Shown: piece after piece, positions 8,103 through 16,264 of the stretch
Layout of the letters: each line of letters starts with the position of its first letter
How positions within the stretch are numbered: the stretch's first letter is position 1
From: Pseudomonadota bacterium
GTDB taxonomy: Bacteria > Pseudomonadota > Gammaproteobacteria > SURF-13
NCBI GenBank assembly: GCA_027624315.1
Contig: JAQBXX010000009.1
Coordinates: 1 to 38,956 of the forward strand
Direction: 5' to 3'
DNA length: 38,956 nucleotides
Notes under the pieces: generated by a model
The model's database searches: none
Told to the model about the DNA's origin: nothing
What the model saw: only the letters and a program-made list of their open reading frames with translations
Translations under genes and position numbers: made by a program

Positions 8103-8170
8103 GAAGATGCATGGCGCAGTGACACGGTTGGCTGTCCGCGTGAAGCAGACGTTACGCGAGAAGGCTAAGG

Positions 8171-8416
8171 CTAATGAGTGCCTCGCAACAGACCCTCTAT
8201 GCTTAGGTCTTCGTCAATTTCAGGCCAATGGATTCCCTCGCCATCGCCAAGAAGCTCATAATTCTCCAGCTGGCTTCTGGTAGCATTCGATAAACGCGGG
8301 AACCATACTAGCGGGACTGTTACTTTTCGGCCGTCCACTAGAGAGACGACCAAATCGTCATCTGTAAACTCAACATTTTGAGCGAAAGGATGTGTTTCAA
8401 CTGCTAATGTACTCAT
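8171..8416 (-). CDS. DUF2442 domain protein
   Basis: 81 residues from ATG 8416, chosen because GGAGG lies 7 bases upstream; a longer frame to 8479 has no such site. The sequence has the DUF2442 look: FTDDDLVVSLVDGRKVTVPLVWFPRL, then a segment ending in IHWPEIDEDLSIEGLL. Function is unknown. It overlaps the end of the DUF4160 gene by 20 bases. This two-gene arrangement is common in bacteria and cyanobacteria and resembles a toxin-antitoxin layout, but I know of no firm demonstration. The smaller size of the pair and the flanking repeats suggest a mobile or accessory module. Confidence 0.8.
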   Translation of the reverse strand: MSTLAVETHPFAQNVEFTDDDLVVSLVDGRKVTVPLVWFPRLSNATRSQLENYELLGDGEGIHWPEIDEDLSIEGLLRGTH

Positions 8417-8633
8417 TCCAAGCCTCCAAGAGTTTGTTTCTGTTATCTTCAACGTGCCTCTGAATTGCTCGCAGCTCATGAGAGCTGAAGCGCTTTGAAC
8501 CTGCCAATGAAACAGGATTTAACCAAAACTTGGCAAGAAATCGCTCGCGCTGCACATGAATGTGTGGCGGCTCTCCTTTCTCGTTGCTATAGAAATAGAA
8601 ACGGTATGGCCCAGTCCTGAGTATAGTTGGCAT
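8397..8633 (-). CDS. DUF4160 domain protein
   Basis: 78 residues with the DUF4160 signature FYFYSNEKGEPPHIHVQRE (residues about 12-30), where the HIHV motif may bind metal or nucleic acid. The C-terminal half, SSHELRAIQRHVEDNRNKLLEAWNEY, is helical. Function unknown. It is the first gene of the DUF4160-DUF2442 pair and overlaps its partner by 20 bases, indicating translational coupling. No strong ribosome site is seen at the ATG. It lies between trmL and a REP-like cluster, in a stretch of lower GC than the surrounding genes. Confidence 0.8.
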   Translation of the reverse strand: MPTILRTGPYRFYFYSNEKGEPPHIHVQRERFLAKFWLNPVSLAGSKRFSSHELRAIQRHVEDNRNKLLEAWNEYISS

Positions 8634-8813
8634 GCCTATCTGGCTACCCGCTCGACAATTCGTAATCGCAACACAAACCGCTCACACGTTAGGTATAAAG
8701 GACAGCGTTCTGCAATAACGTATTAAAATGTTTGCTTCCATGCACCCTCATCGTCGAACTCGCTGTACTGTAATGTACCCCGAATTCATCCGCTCCGCAA
8801 AGCTGGAAATCGC

Positions 8814-9278
8814 TTAATCAGCTCCAGCAAACCCCTGCTGCCGCCATGCTTCGTAAAGCACGATTGCAACCGCGTTGGATAAATTGAGGCTGCGGTTGTG
8901 GGGGCGCATGGGGATGCGCAGGATGTGATCCTTGGGCAAGGCATCGAGCATGGTTTGCGGCAGGCCGCGCGTCTCCGGGCCGAATAAGAGCGCATCACCC
9001 GGCTGATAGGAAACATCCGCATAGTTGCGCGTGCCGCGTGTGGATATTGCGAACAGGCGTGGGGGCTGCACGGTTTCCTTGAAGGCGTCGAGGTTGTCGT
9101 GCTGATGCACGCTGGCCCAGTCGTGGTAGTCGAGTTCCGCGCGTTTGAGCTTGCTGTCCGTGGGGCTGAAGCCCAGCGGTTTAATCAGATGCAATTGCGC
9201 GCCGCTGTTCGCGCACAGGCGTATAATGTTGCCGGTGTTGGGTGGAATCTCCGGCTCGAACAGGACGACATGGAACAT
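8814..9278 (-). CDS. trmL: tRNA (cytidine/uridine-2'-O-)-methyltransferase TrmL
   Basis: 154 residues, the size of this single-domain SPOUT methyltransferase. It methylates the ribose at wobble position 34 of tRNA-Leu isoacceptors. Characteristic stretches are FEPEIPPNTGNIIRLCAN (residues 7-24), LLFGPETRGLP (near 97) and IPMRPHNRSLNLSNAVAI, the trefoil-knot SAM site. An AGAGG ribosome site precedes the ATG. trmL is also near secB-gpsA in E. coli. Confidence 0.93.
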   Translation of the reverse strand: MFHVVLFEPEIPPNTGNIIRLCANSGAQLHLIKPLGFSPTDSKLKRAELDYHDWASVHQHDNLDAFKETVQPPRLFAISTRGTRNYADVSYQPGDALLFGPETRGLPQTMLDALPKDHILRIPMRPHNRSLNLSNAVAIVLYEAWRQQGFAGAD

Positions 9279-9291
9279 ATAGGCGCCTCTA

Positions 9292-9333
9292 AAAATCCCC
9301 CCTTGCCCCCCTTTGATAAAGGGGGGAGGTTTA
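9292..9333. repeat. Short copy of the C-rich palindromic repeat
   Basis: The hairpin is formed by aaaaatcccccct and ccccccttt pairing with aaagggggg. It lies between divergent trmL and pyrD. Its right G-rich arm (ggggggagg) ends about 4-5 bases before the pyrD ATG and is the only purine-rich ribosome site there. The repeat may therefore supply the Shine-Dalgarno and at the same time be able to sequester it. Confidence 0.55.
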
Positions 9334-10299
9334 ATGGATGAGATGAATCAGAATATGCTGGGTATGGAGTTCTGCGGCATGCGCTTCAATACGCCGCTCG
9401 TGCTGCTCTCCGGTTGCGTGGGGTTCGGGGAAGAATACACGCGCGTGCACGGTTTTTCCAATCGCGATGCGGGCGCGGTGTGTTTGAAGGGCACGACACT
9501 CAAAGCCCGCCTCGGCAATGCGCCGCACCGGGTGTGGGAAACGCCGATGGGGATGCTGAATGCCATCGGGCTGCAAAACCCCGGCACGGAATACGTCATC
9601 AAAAACATTTTGCCCACACTCGATTTCAGCGAGACGCGCTTCATCGCCAATGTGTCCGGCTCCACGGTGGAGGAATACGCCGAGATCACGCGCCTGTTCG
9701 ACGACTCGCCCATCGACGCGATGGAGATCAACATCTCCTGTCCCAATGTGAAGGAAGGCGGCGTGGCGTTCGGCAACGACCCGGACATGTCGGCGCGCGT
9801 GGTCGCGGCCTGCCGCGCGCAAACCAGGAAACCGCTCATCACCAAGTTATCACCCAATCAGACCGACATCGCGGAGAACGCGCGCCGCTGCATCGAGGCG
9901 GGCACGGACGCGTTCGCCGTGATCAACACCCTCATGGGCATGGCGGTGGACATCGAGCGGCGCACGCCGGTGTTGGGCAACGGCCAGGGCGGGCTTTCCG
10001 GTCCAGCCATCAAACCCATTGCGCTGCTCAAGGTGCATCAGGTGTATCAGGTGGCGAAGCAGCACAACATCCCCATCATCGGACAGGGCGGCATTACCAC
10101 GGCGGAGGACGCGCTGGAATTCATCATTGCCGGCGCCTCCGCGGTGGGCGTGGGTACGGCACTGTTTTATGATCCACTCGTGTGCGCCAAGATCAACGCG
10201 GGCATCGTGGCCTATCTCAAGCGCCACGGCATGAGCAGCGTCGCGCAACTGGTGGGTACGCTTAAGGGCAACCACGACGCACCTGACTGCTGCGGTTAG
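9334..10299 (+). CDS. pyrD: Dihydroorotate dehydrogenase, class 1B catalytic subunit
   Basis: 321 residues from ATG 9334 (a TTG 21 bases upstream lies inside a repeat). An FMN TIM-barrel enzyme that oxidises dihydroorotate to orotate in pyrimidine synthesis. The active-site base is Cys136 in NISCPNVKEGG, which marks class 1 enzymes. The motifs GLQNPG, INTLMGMAVDIERR, GGLSGPAIKP and GQGGITTAEDALEFI match class 1B (PyrDB). Class 1B normally works with the FAD/FeS subunit PyrK, which is not in this window. Most gammaproteobacteria instead use the membrane class 2 enzyme. A related NAD-dependent dihydropyrimidine dehydrogenase-type role is a less likely alternative. Confidence 0.85.
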   Translation: MDEMNQNMLGMEFCGMRFNTPLVLLSGCVGFGEEYTRVHGFSNRDAGAVCLKGTTLKARLGNAPHRVWETPMGMLNAIGLQNPGTEYVIKNILPTLDFSETRFIANVSGSTVEEYAEITRLFDDSPIDAMEINISCPNVKEGGVAFGNDPDMSARVVAACRAQTRKPLITKLSPNQTDIAENARRCIEAGTDAFAVINTLMGMAVDIERRTPVLGNGQGGLSGPAIKPIALLKVHQVYQVAKQHNIPIIGQGGITTAEDALEFIIAGASAVGVGTALFYDPLVCAKINAGIVAYLKRHGMSSVAQLVGTLKGNHDAPDCCG

Positions 10300-10360
10300 T
10301 GTGAGGGCGCTCGCCCCTTCCGTAAAAGGCTGATATAGCCAGTTTCCCGGCCGTTCTCGT

Positions 10361-11221
10361 TTACTTGAATACCACGGCACGCTCACCATGCACCAGCACG
10401 CGGTCTTCCACGTGATAGCGCACGCCGCGCGAGAGCACGGTCTTTTCCACGTCGCGCCCGAGGCGGATTAAATCTTCAACGGACTCGCTGTGGTCCACGC
10501 GGATCACATCCTGTTCGATGATCGGGCCTGCGTCGAGTTCGTGGGTGACATAGTGGCAGGTCGCCCCGATCTGTTTCACGCCGCGCTCGAAGGCCTGATG
10601 GTAGGGCCGCGCACCGACGAAGGCGGGCAACAGGCCGTGATGGATGTTGATGATGCGGTTGGGGTAGGCATTGCAAAAATCGTCCGGCAGGACCTGCATG
10701 TAACGCGCAAGCACGATGGCATCGGCCGAGTGCTGGTCGCACAGATACAGAATCTTTGCGTGCGCCGGTTTTTTGCTTTGCGGCGTCACCGGTACATGAA
10801 TATACGGGATGCCGTGCCACTCGGCGAGATTTCTCAAGGTGTCGTGATTGGAGATTACACAGGGTATATCGAAATCAAACTCCTTGCTGCGCCAGCGGTA
10901 CAGCAGATCGGCGAGGCAGTGGTCCTGCTTGCTCACTAAAAGCACGACGCGTTTTTTTACCGCCGAGTCGCTGATGTTCCACTGCATGTTGAAGCCGTCG
11001 GCGATGGGTGCGAAACGCATGCGGAACTCGTCCACGCCAAAGGGCAATGACGCGGCGAGTATCTCCTGGCGCATGAAAAAGTGCCGCGTGTCCGGCTCGC
11101 TGTGGCTCGCGCTCTCGCCGATGGTGCCGTTGTGCGCCGCGATGAACGAACTCACCGCAGCAATGATGCCGGGGCGGTCGGGGCAGGTCAGAGTCAGTAG
11201 ATAGCGGCGTGTGGCGGTCAT
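10361..11221 (-). CDS. purU: Formyltetrahydrofolate deformylase
   Basis: 286 residues. It hydrolyses 10-formyl-THF to formate and THF, supplying formate for PurT and balancing one-carbon pools. An N-terminal ACT domain (about 7-85, CPDRPGIIAAVSSFIAAHNG) is followed by a formyltransferase-like catalytic domain. The catalytic Asn-His-Asp set is visible in INIHHGLLPAF and THELDAGPIIEQD. Length and both domains are normal for PurU. It converges with pyrD and is co-oriented with ntrC just upstream on the minus strand. Confidence 0.93.
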   Translation of the reverse strand: MTATRRYLLTLTCPDRPGIIAAVSSFIAAHNGTIGESASHSEPDTRHFFMRQEILAASLPFGVDEFRMRFAPIADGFNMQWNISDSAVKKRVVLLVSKQDHCLADLLYRWRSKEFDFDIPCVISNHDTLRNLAEWHGIPYIHVPVTPQSKKPAHAKILYLCDQHSADAIVLARYMQVLPDDFCNAYPNRIINIHHGLLPAFVGARPYHQAFERGVKQIGATCHYVTHELDAGPIIEQDVIRVDHSESVEDLIRLGRDVEKTVLSRGVRYHVEDRVLVHGERAVVFK

Positions 11222-11258
11222 GGTAGTGTCTGGTTGGGTCAGTAGCCAAGGCTACATA

Positions 11259-12677
11259 TTATTCATTGGGTGACATCTTGAGTTCCCTGATTTTGCGCGT
11301 CAAGGTGTTGCGGCCCCATCCCAGCAGGCGTGCGGCCTCAAGGCGGCGGCCGCCGGTGTGTTTGAGTGCGCATTCAATCATGATGCGTTCGAAGCCCGGC
11401 GTGGCGGTCGTGAGCAGGTCGGTGTCGCCGCGCGAGAGGCGTTGATCCGCCCACCGCCGCAGCGCCGCCTCCCAGCTCTCGCTGCCGGAGGCCTGTGTGC
11501 CCGGCGCTGTGCCGGTCACACGCAATTCGGGCGGCAGGTCTTCGGGATGAATGATCTCGCCCACCGTCATCACGGTGAGCCAGCGGCAGATGTTTTCCAG
11601 CTGGCGCACATTGCCCGGCCAGTCCAGCTTGCTGAGGAAGGCCTCGGTGTCGGCGCGCAGGCGCTTGGGTTTGACGCCCAATTCCTTTGCCGCCCGTGAC
11701 AGGAAATGCCGCAACAGCAACGGAATATCCTCGCGCCTCTCGCGCAGCGGCGGGATGTGGATGCGAATCACGTTGAGGCGATGAAACAGGTCTTCGCGGA
11801 AACTGCCCTGCTGCACGCGCTGCTCCAGATTCTGGTGTGTGGCGGCGATGATGCGCACGTCCACCTTGATCGGGCTGTGTCCGCCCACGCGGTAAAATTC
11901 GCCATCGGAAAGCACGCGCAACAGCCGCGTCTGCAATTCGGCGGGCATGTCGCCGATCTCGTCCAGAAACAGGGTGCCGCCGTTGGCCTGTTCGAAACGC
12001 CCGTTGCGCTGGGTCTGGGCGCCGGTGAATGCGCCGCGCTCATGGCCGAATAATTCTGACTCCAGCAGATCGCGTGGAATCGCCGCCATATTGAGCGCGA
12101 TGAACGGCTTGTCCGCGCGCGGGCTGTGGCGGTGCAGCGCGTGCGCGACCAGCTCCTTGCCGGTGCCGGATTCGCCGTTGATGAGTACCGTGATGTGCGA
12201 GCGCGACAGCCGTCCGATGGCACGGAACACCTCCTGCATCGAGGCGGCCTCGCCGATGATCTCCGGCGTTTCGCGCTCTTCCGCCGGGGGGCGAGCGCTG
12301 CGTTGCCGTTGATGGGCGATGGCGCGCCGCACCACCTCCACCGCTTCATCGGTGTCGAACGGTTTGGGCAGGTACTCGAAGGCCCCGCCCTGATAGGCCG
12401 CCACCGTGCTGTCGAGGTCGGAATGCGCGGTGATGATGATGACCGGCAGCTCGGGATAGCGTGTACTGATCTCGGCGAGCAGCGCCAGCCCGTCGGTGCC
12501 GGGCATGCGGATGTCGCTGATGAGCGCATCGGGCCGCTCACGCGCAAGCGCAGTGAGCACTCGCGCGGCGTTTTCGAAGCACGTCACCTCCATGCTGGCC
12601 TGGTGCAATGCCTTTTCCAGCACCCAGCGGATGGAGCGGTCGTCATCGACGACCCAGACGCGATTTGTTTCAGTCAT
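11259..12677 (-). CDS. ntrC: Nitrogen regulation response regulator NtrC
   Basis: 472 residues with the full sigma-54 activator architecture. The receiver domain has phospho-acceptor Asp55 (ALISDIRMPG). The AAA+ domain has Walker A GESGTGKE (about 169), the sigma-54 contact loop GAFTGA (about 216) and Walker B TLFLDEIGDMP. The C-terminal Fis-type helix-turn-helix is GGRRLEAARLLGWGRNTLTRK. When phosphorylated by NtrB in nitrogen limitation it activates sigma-54 promoters such as glnA. The start overlaps the end of ntrB by 8 bases, with GGAG before the ATG, so the two are translationally coupled. A plausible autoregulated promoter lies upstream of ntrB. Confidence 0.96.
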   Translation of the reverse strand: MTETNRVWVVDDDRSIRWVLEKALHQASMEVTCFENAARVLTALARERPDALISDIRMPGTDGLALLAEISTRYPELPVIIITAHSDLDSTVAAYQGGAFEYLPKPFDTDEAVEVVRRAIAHQRQRSARPPAEERETPEIIGEAASMQEVFRAIGRLSRSHITVLINGESGTGKELVAHALHRHSPRADKPFIALNMAAIPRDLLESELFGHERGAFTGAQTQRNGRFEQANGGTLFLDEIGDMPAELQTRLLRVLSDGEFYRVGGHSPIKVDVRIIAATHQNLEQRVQQGSFREDLFHRLNVIRIHIPPLRERREDIPLLLRHFLSRAAKELGVKPKRLRADTEAFLSKLDWPGNVRQLENICRWLTVMTVGEIIHPEDLPPELRVTGTAPGTQASGSESWEAALRRWADQRLSRGDTDLLTTATPGFERIMIECALKHTGGRRLEAARLLGWGRNTLTRKIRELKMSPNE

Positions 12678-13728
12678 GGCGCACTCCGTTGTCTATCGGC
12701 AGCAACAAGGTGAAGGTGGTTTCGCCGGGGCGGCTCGCGCATTCAATCAGGCCGCCATGCTGGTTAATGAGTGCCTGCGCGATGGAGAGCCCGAGGCCGG
12801 TGCCATCGGCGCGCCCGGTGACCATCGGATAAAAGATGCTCTCGATCAGGTGATCGGGAATGCCGGGCCCGTTGTCGATGACGTCGATGCGTGCCACCAG
12901 GCGATGACGTTTCTGGCCGATGGATGATTGGCGCTGGATGCGCGTGCGCAGCCGGATCGTGCCCTGCTTGCCGAGCGCCTGGCCGGCGTTACGCACGATG
13001 TTGAGCAGCGCCTGAATGAGTTGCTCAGGGTCGGCATGAAACTCCGGGATGCTGATGTCGTAGTCACGCAGCACGCGCACGCCCTCGGGCACCTCCGCCA
13101 GCACCAGGCTGCGCACGCGCTCCAGCACCTCGTGGATATTGGTGACGCGGCACTGCGGCAGGCCCTGAGGCCCGAGCATGCGCTTGAGCAGATTTTGCAG
13201 CCGGTCGGCCTCGCCGATGATGATGCGCGTGTACTCCTTGAGCGCCTCCGAAGGCAGTTCGCGTTCGAGCAACTGCGCCGCGCCGCGCAGCCCGCCGAGC
13301 GGATTGTTGATTTCGTGCGCGAGACCGCGCAGCACGGCGCGGTGGGCATGGTGCTGCGCCAGCAGATGCTCCTCGCGCGTGACGCGCAGATGCTGGTCCA
13401 CACGGGTGAGCTCCAGCAGCAGTTCCTGTTCGCTGAGAGGCGTGACCATCACATCGAGGGTCAACAGGGCGCTGTCAGCGAGACGCAACTGTAGCTCGCG
13501 CTCGGTGAACGGGTGCAGGGTGGCAAGCGCGCGATGCAAGGCGTTCATGAAGTTATCCGCATCGGGCATGAGATCGCGCGCCGTCATGCCGCGCATCTGG
13601 CGTGCGCTGGTGGCGAACAGCATCTCGCCCGCAGGGTTGGTGTAGCGCAGGCGCAGGGTGTGGTCGAACAGCAACACCGCGGTATTGAGGTTCTCGATGA
13701 TGCTTGAATAAAGTGCGTTGCGTGTCAT
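12670..13728 (-). CDS. ntrB: Nitrogen regulation sensor kinase NtrB
   Basis: 352 residues, soluble. The N-terminal PAS domain (about 8-70) is followed by the dimerisation domain with phospho-His138 in GLAHEINNPLGGL and an ATPase domain with N-box NIVRNAGQAL and G-boxes DNGPGIP and GTGLGLSIAQ. NtrB phosphorylates or dephosphorylates NtrC under control of the PII protein, which is not in this window. Start ATG 13728 has no strong ribosome site. The upstream 160 bases hold a -24/-12 element and an NtrC-type palindrome, suggesting autoregulation. Confidence 0.95.
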   Translation of the reverse strand: MTRNALYSSIIENLNTAVLLFDHTLRLRYTNPAGEMLFATSARQMRGMTARDLMPDADNFMNALHRALATLHPFTERELQLRLADSALLTLDVMVTPLSEQELLLELTRVDQHLRVTREEHLLAQHHAHRAVLRGLAHEINNPLGGLRGAAQLLERELPSEALKEYTRIIIGEADRLQNLLKRMLGPQGLPQCRVTNIHEVLERVRSLVLAEVPEGVRVLRDYDISIPEFHADPEQLIQALLNIVRNAGQALGKQGTIRLRTRIQRQSSIGQKRHRLVARIDVIDNGPGIPDHLIESIFYPMVTGRADGTGLGLSIAQALINQHGGLIECASRPGETTFTLLLPIDNGVRHD

Positions 13729-13754
13729 GAGAGTATCGGCTGTATTACCGCGTG

Positions 13755-13770
13755 TGCAAGAAGCAAACCA
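13755..13770 (-). promoter_or_regulatory. Sigma-54 promoter of ntrBC
   Basis: On the minus strand the sequence is TGGTTTGCTTCTTGCA. It has the invariant GG at -24 and GC at -12, exactly 10 bases apart. It matches TGGCACG-N4-TTGCA except in the less conserved middle of the -24 box. The expected transcript start is about 15 bases before the ntrB ATG. An NtrC-type palindrome lies about 110 bp further upstream. Confidence 0.65.
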
Positions 13771-13868
13771 GTAGAAAGAATAATTATTTAAAACATAAAC
13801 TTAGGATGAACTTAGCCTCTGCGCGCATGGCGTGAGGAGCTAACAGGATAAACTAAAACAGGGCAATA

Positions 13869-13885
13869 TGCACCGTTATGGTGCA
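13869..13885. promoter_or_regulatory. NtrC enhancer site upstream of ntrB
   Basis: TGCACC-GTTAT-GGTGCA is a perfect dyad matching the enteric NtrC consensus TGCACY-N5-GGTGCA. It sits about 130 bp upstream of the likely ntrB transcript start, a normal enhancer distance. It could also be the stem of a weak terminator after the DUF4124 gene, but no T-tract follows. Confidence 0.75.
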
Positions 13886-13909
13886 GGAGGATGGGGGCGA
13901 GGCGAGGGG

Positions 13910-14530
13910 TTAAAATCGGGGAGCCATGAGCGGATTCTCCCTCACGAATTGTGTCGAGTGCCGCTTCATGTGAAAGGTGATGGTTTGTGAAGTAGCCAGC
14001 ACCGCTTCCTTGGCGTCGAGCATCATTGCTTGCAGCGTGTGTGTGCCGCGGTCAATATTTTTTAATTGAAATTTTGCCGTGGTCTGCATTTCAGGCAACG
14101 GTTTTCCATCGAGCATGACCCGGATCTTGTGCCCCCATTGCGGATTCCATTCGGGCTCGGTAACGAGCCCGATATCAACGTTGCCGGTGTTCTCGCGCAC
14201 GGTGGCATCGTTGGCAGGATTGACGATGGAAAACTTCGTATAACTTTTGAATGCCGGCACGGACTTCGCGTCCTTTTTCTCCGGCGGCGCTTTATCGCCT
14301 TGGGGCGCGCTGGCTGTGGGAGCGGTGGTGGATGTGGTGACAGGCGCTGTGACCGGCGCAACTGCGGGGAATTTCGGCAGTTCGATTTCGGTCGCGCCCG
14401 GTTGCGGCTGGTCGGAGTAGGTCACCTTGCCGTCCGGCCCCACCCACTTGTAGACGCCGCCGAAGGCGCAAAGCGGCAGCGCCAGGCCGAACAGAAGCAA
14501 CGCTAAACGCGATGCAAAATGTGTTTGCAT
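13910..14530 (-). CDS. DUF4124 domain-containing envelope protein
   Basis: 206 residues. A signal peptide (about 1-24, ending LCAFGG) is followed by the DUF4124 start VYKWVGPDGKVTYSDQPQPGA. Next is an Ala/Thr/Pro-rich linker (about 58-90) and a C-terminal domain with PANDATVRENTGNVDIGL and MLDGKPLP that looks like a beta-sandwich. Function is unknown. DUF4124 proteins are frequent between glnA and ntrB in gammaproteobacteria, but a nitrogen role has not been shown to my knowledge. It is probably periplasmic. The stop is just upstream of the ntrBC enhancer. Confidence 0.8.
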   Translation of the reverse strand: MQTHFASRLALLLFGLALPLCAFGGVYKWVGPDGKVTYSDQPQPGATEIELPKFPAVAPVTAPVTTSTTAPTASAPQGDKAPPEKKDAKSVPAFKSYTKFSIVNPANDATVRENTGNVDIGLVTEPEWNPQWGHKIRVMLDGKPLPEMQTTAKFQLKNIDRGTHTLQAMMLDAKEAVLATSQTITFHMKRHSTQFVRENPLMAPRF

Positions 14531-14630
14531 GACCCTAGCATAGACAAGAAGTCAGGTACTAACAATGCCGGCAGTGGTTACGCGTGATGCAGAAACGTGA
14601 AAGTAATGAGGATGCTGTGTATGGCGGTGT

Positions 14631-15044
14631 TCAGGCAAGTCGTGCACTGCGGTGCGGGGCCTCAAATGCAGAGGCGGCGGGTGCAGGTGGTGCACTAGTC
14701 GCTTCAAACGGCTTGTCAGAGTGCTTGCACTGGCCGTTGAAATAGGCGCCGGTTTCAACGCCGAACGTGTTATGCCACACGATGTCGCCGCTGACTTTGG
14801 CCGTTTGGGCAAGATGCACTCCGTCAGCGCGAATGGAGCCGTGCACCTCACCCCGGATGGCGACCTCACGCGCGTGTAGGTTGCCGTTGATGCGCGCCTG
14901 TGCGCCGACAGTGAGTTTGCCTGCGTGGACGTTGCCTTCTACGGTACCGTCAATCTGCATCTCGCCCTCGGTGGAAAGATCGCCCGTGACGGTGAGACCC
15001 GCACCCAGGAGGGAGGGGGCACTATTACTCTTGTGCTTGCTCAT
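14631..15044 (-). CDS. Bactofilin
   Basis: 137 residues from ATG 15044. The longer frame to 15107 runs into the upstream peptidase gene and is not needed. The central bactofilin beta-helix (about 15-100) shows the repeated pattern LTVTGDLSTEGEMQIDGTVEGN, then VHAGKLTVGAQARINGNLHA and REVAIRGEVHGSI. The tails are Lys/Ser-rich and Pro/Ala-rich. Bactofilins polymerise without nucleotide and scaffold cell-wall enzymes; with M23 peptidases they set cell shape (H. pylori CcmA-Csd1 is the known example). It starts 14 bases after the M23 gene, so the two form an operon. Confidence 0.9.
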   Translation of the reverse strand: MSKHKSNSAPSLLGAGLTVTGDLSTEGEMQIDGTVEGNVHAGKLTVGAQARINGNLHAREVAIRGEVHGSIRADGVHLAQTAKVSGDIVWHNTFGVETGAYFNGQCKHSDKPFEATSAPPAPAASAFEAPHRSARLA

Positions 15045-15057
15045 AGGTAGCGCCTTG

Positions 15058-16098
15058 TCACTTCTGAAAAACATACTTGCCCGCCTCCAGAAAACGGGCC
15101 GGATCATGGGGCTTGCCCTGGAACATGACCTCGTAGTGCAGGTGAGGGCCGGTGCTGCGGCCGGATGAGCCGACCAGGCCGATTTTATGACGCAGACCCA
15201 CCTGCTCGCCGGACTTCACCAGCAGCTTGTTCAAGTGACCATGGCGCGTCGTCAGGCCGAGGCCGTGATCGATCTCGACCATATAGCCATACGGACCGTT
15301 GCGGCCAGCGAAGGTGACCTTGCCCGGCGCGGTGGAGTAGGCCGGCGTGTTAAGGGGGGCGGAGAGATCGAGGCCATTGTGTGTCGCCCAGCGGTTGGTG
15401 AAGGGATCCTGACGTTTGCCGAAACGGCTCGACAGTTGGCCGGTGTTAATCGGTGCCACGATGGGCAGATGTTCAAACAGGCCCTCCAGGCGTGCCCAGC
15501 GGCTCATCTGAGTTTCCATCTCTGCCACGCTGTCTTCAAACATGTCATTCATGTCGGCAAACGGGTTTCCGGTTTTGGTCGCAGGCTTGCTGGCCGCCAT
15601 GAGGGGACCGCCCACTCCGGCATTGGTTTTGCCGCCCAAGGTGTTGAGGTTGAGGCCGGTGAGCTTGATCGCTTGCTCCAGCCGGTAGGCGTTGCCCTTG
15701 GTGCGCTCCTGAATCTGGGCCATAAGGGTAAACTGCGCATCCTTGATCTCCGCCACCTGATTGAGCGCGCCCGAGAGTTGTACATGCAGTGTGTTGATTT
15801 CGCTGTTCAGGTTTTGCGCGTGCGTGCGCGCACTATCGCGCTCGGCGGACAGTTGCGCCAGCAGCGCTTCCCTGGTGGAGAGGGCCTCGCGGTACGACGC
15901 CAGCACTTGTGTGTAGGGCCGCATCTTGATCCACGACGCGCCCGCCCAGCCGACCATCATCAGCACGAGCAGGCACATCGCGATCTGCACGTTGCGCGAC
16001 AGCGAGATATACCGCACCCGCCCCTGGCTGCGGTAAAGGAGCTGTCGTTCCGGGAATAGCTGGTTTACGTGAAGCCTGATAGTTTTAAGCAGTTGCAC
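15058..16098 (-). CDS. M23 family peptidoglycan endopeptidase
   Basis: 346 residues. A short cytoplasmic N terminus, one transmembrane helix (about 37-56) and a periplasmic coiled coil (about 65-145) precede a C-terminal LytM domain. All catalytic parts are kept: His240 and Asp244 (HNGLDL), the RHGH pair (286-288) and HLH (319-321). Unlike the EnvC-like protein in this window it should be an active zinc peptidase cutting peptide cross-links. The bactofilin gene follows directly, pointing to localised wall cutting for cell shape. The upstream spacer contains TTGCCA-N18-TATACC on the minus strand (16231-16202) as a possible promoter. Confidence 0.92.
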   Translation of the reverse strand: MQLLKTIRLHVNQLFPERQLLYRSQGRVRYISLSRNVQIAMCLLVLMMVGWAGASWIKMRPYTQVLASYREALSTREALLAQLSAERDSARTHAQNLNSEINTLHVQLSGALNQVAEIKDAQFTLMAQIQERTKGNAYRLEQAIKLTGLNLNTLGGKTNAGVGGPLMAASKPATKTGNPFADMNDMFEDSVAEMETQMSRWARLEGLFEHLPIVAPINTGQLSSRFGKRQDPFTNRWATHNGLDLSAPLNTPAYSTAPGKVTFAGRNGPYGYMVEIDHGLGLTTRHGHLNKLLVKSGEQVGLRHKIGLVGSSGRSTGPHLHYEVMFQGKPHDPARFLEAGKYVFQK

Positions 16099-16201
16099 AA
16101 CCCGCTCCCTGATATGGCTTGGTCTTATTTAGCGTCCTGAACGATGAATTACATTACATCCCCTGCGCGATTGCAAGCTTCAGGATGAAACTTTTAGACC
16201 A

Positions 16202-16231
16202 GGTATAATTTTTCCGCCAACGGTTTGGCAA
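16202..16231 (-). promoter_or_regulatory. Possible sigma-70 promoter of the M23-bactofilin operon
   Basis: Minus strand TTGCCA (16231-16226), 18-bp spacer, TATACC (16207-16202), about 105 bases upstream of the M23 ATG. The -35 overlaps a small dyad AACGGTT/AACCGTT that might be an operator. Confidence 0.35.
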
Positions 16232-16264
16232 CCGTTTGGACGACTAACGACGACCATCTTATTG

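Noticed and set aside
7877-8700. Integron cassette bounded by GCCTAAC (7877) and CGTTAGG (8690)
   Set aside because: The heptamers occur, but the paired inner boxes of an attC site are missing, and the first lies inside the lysine-rich gene stop.
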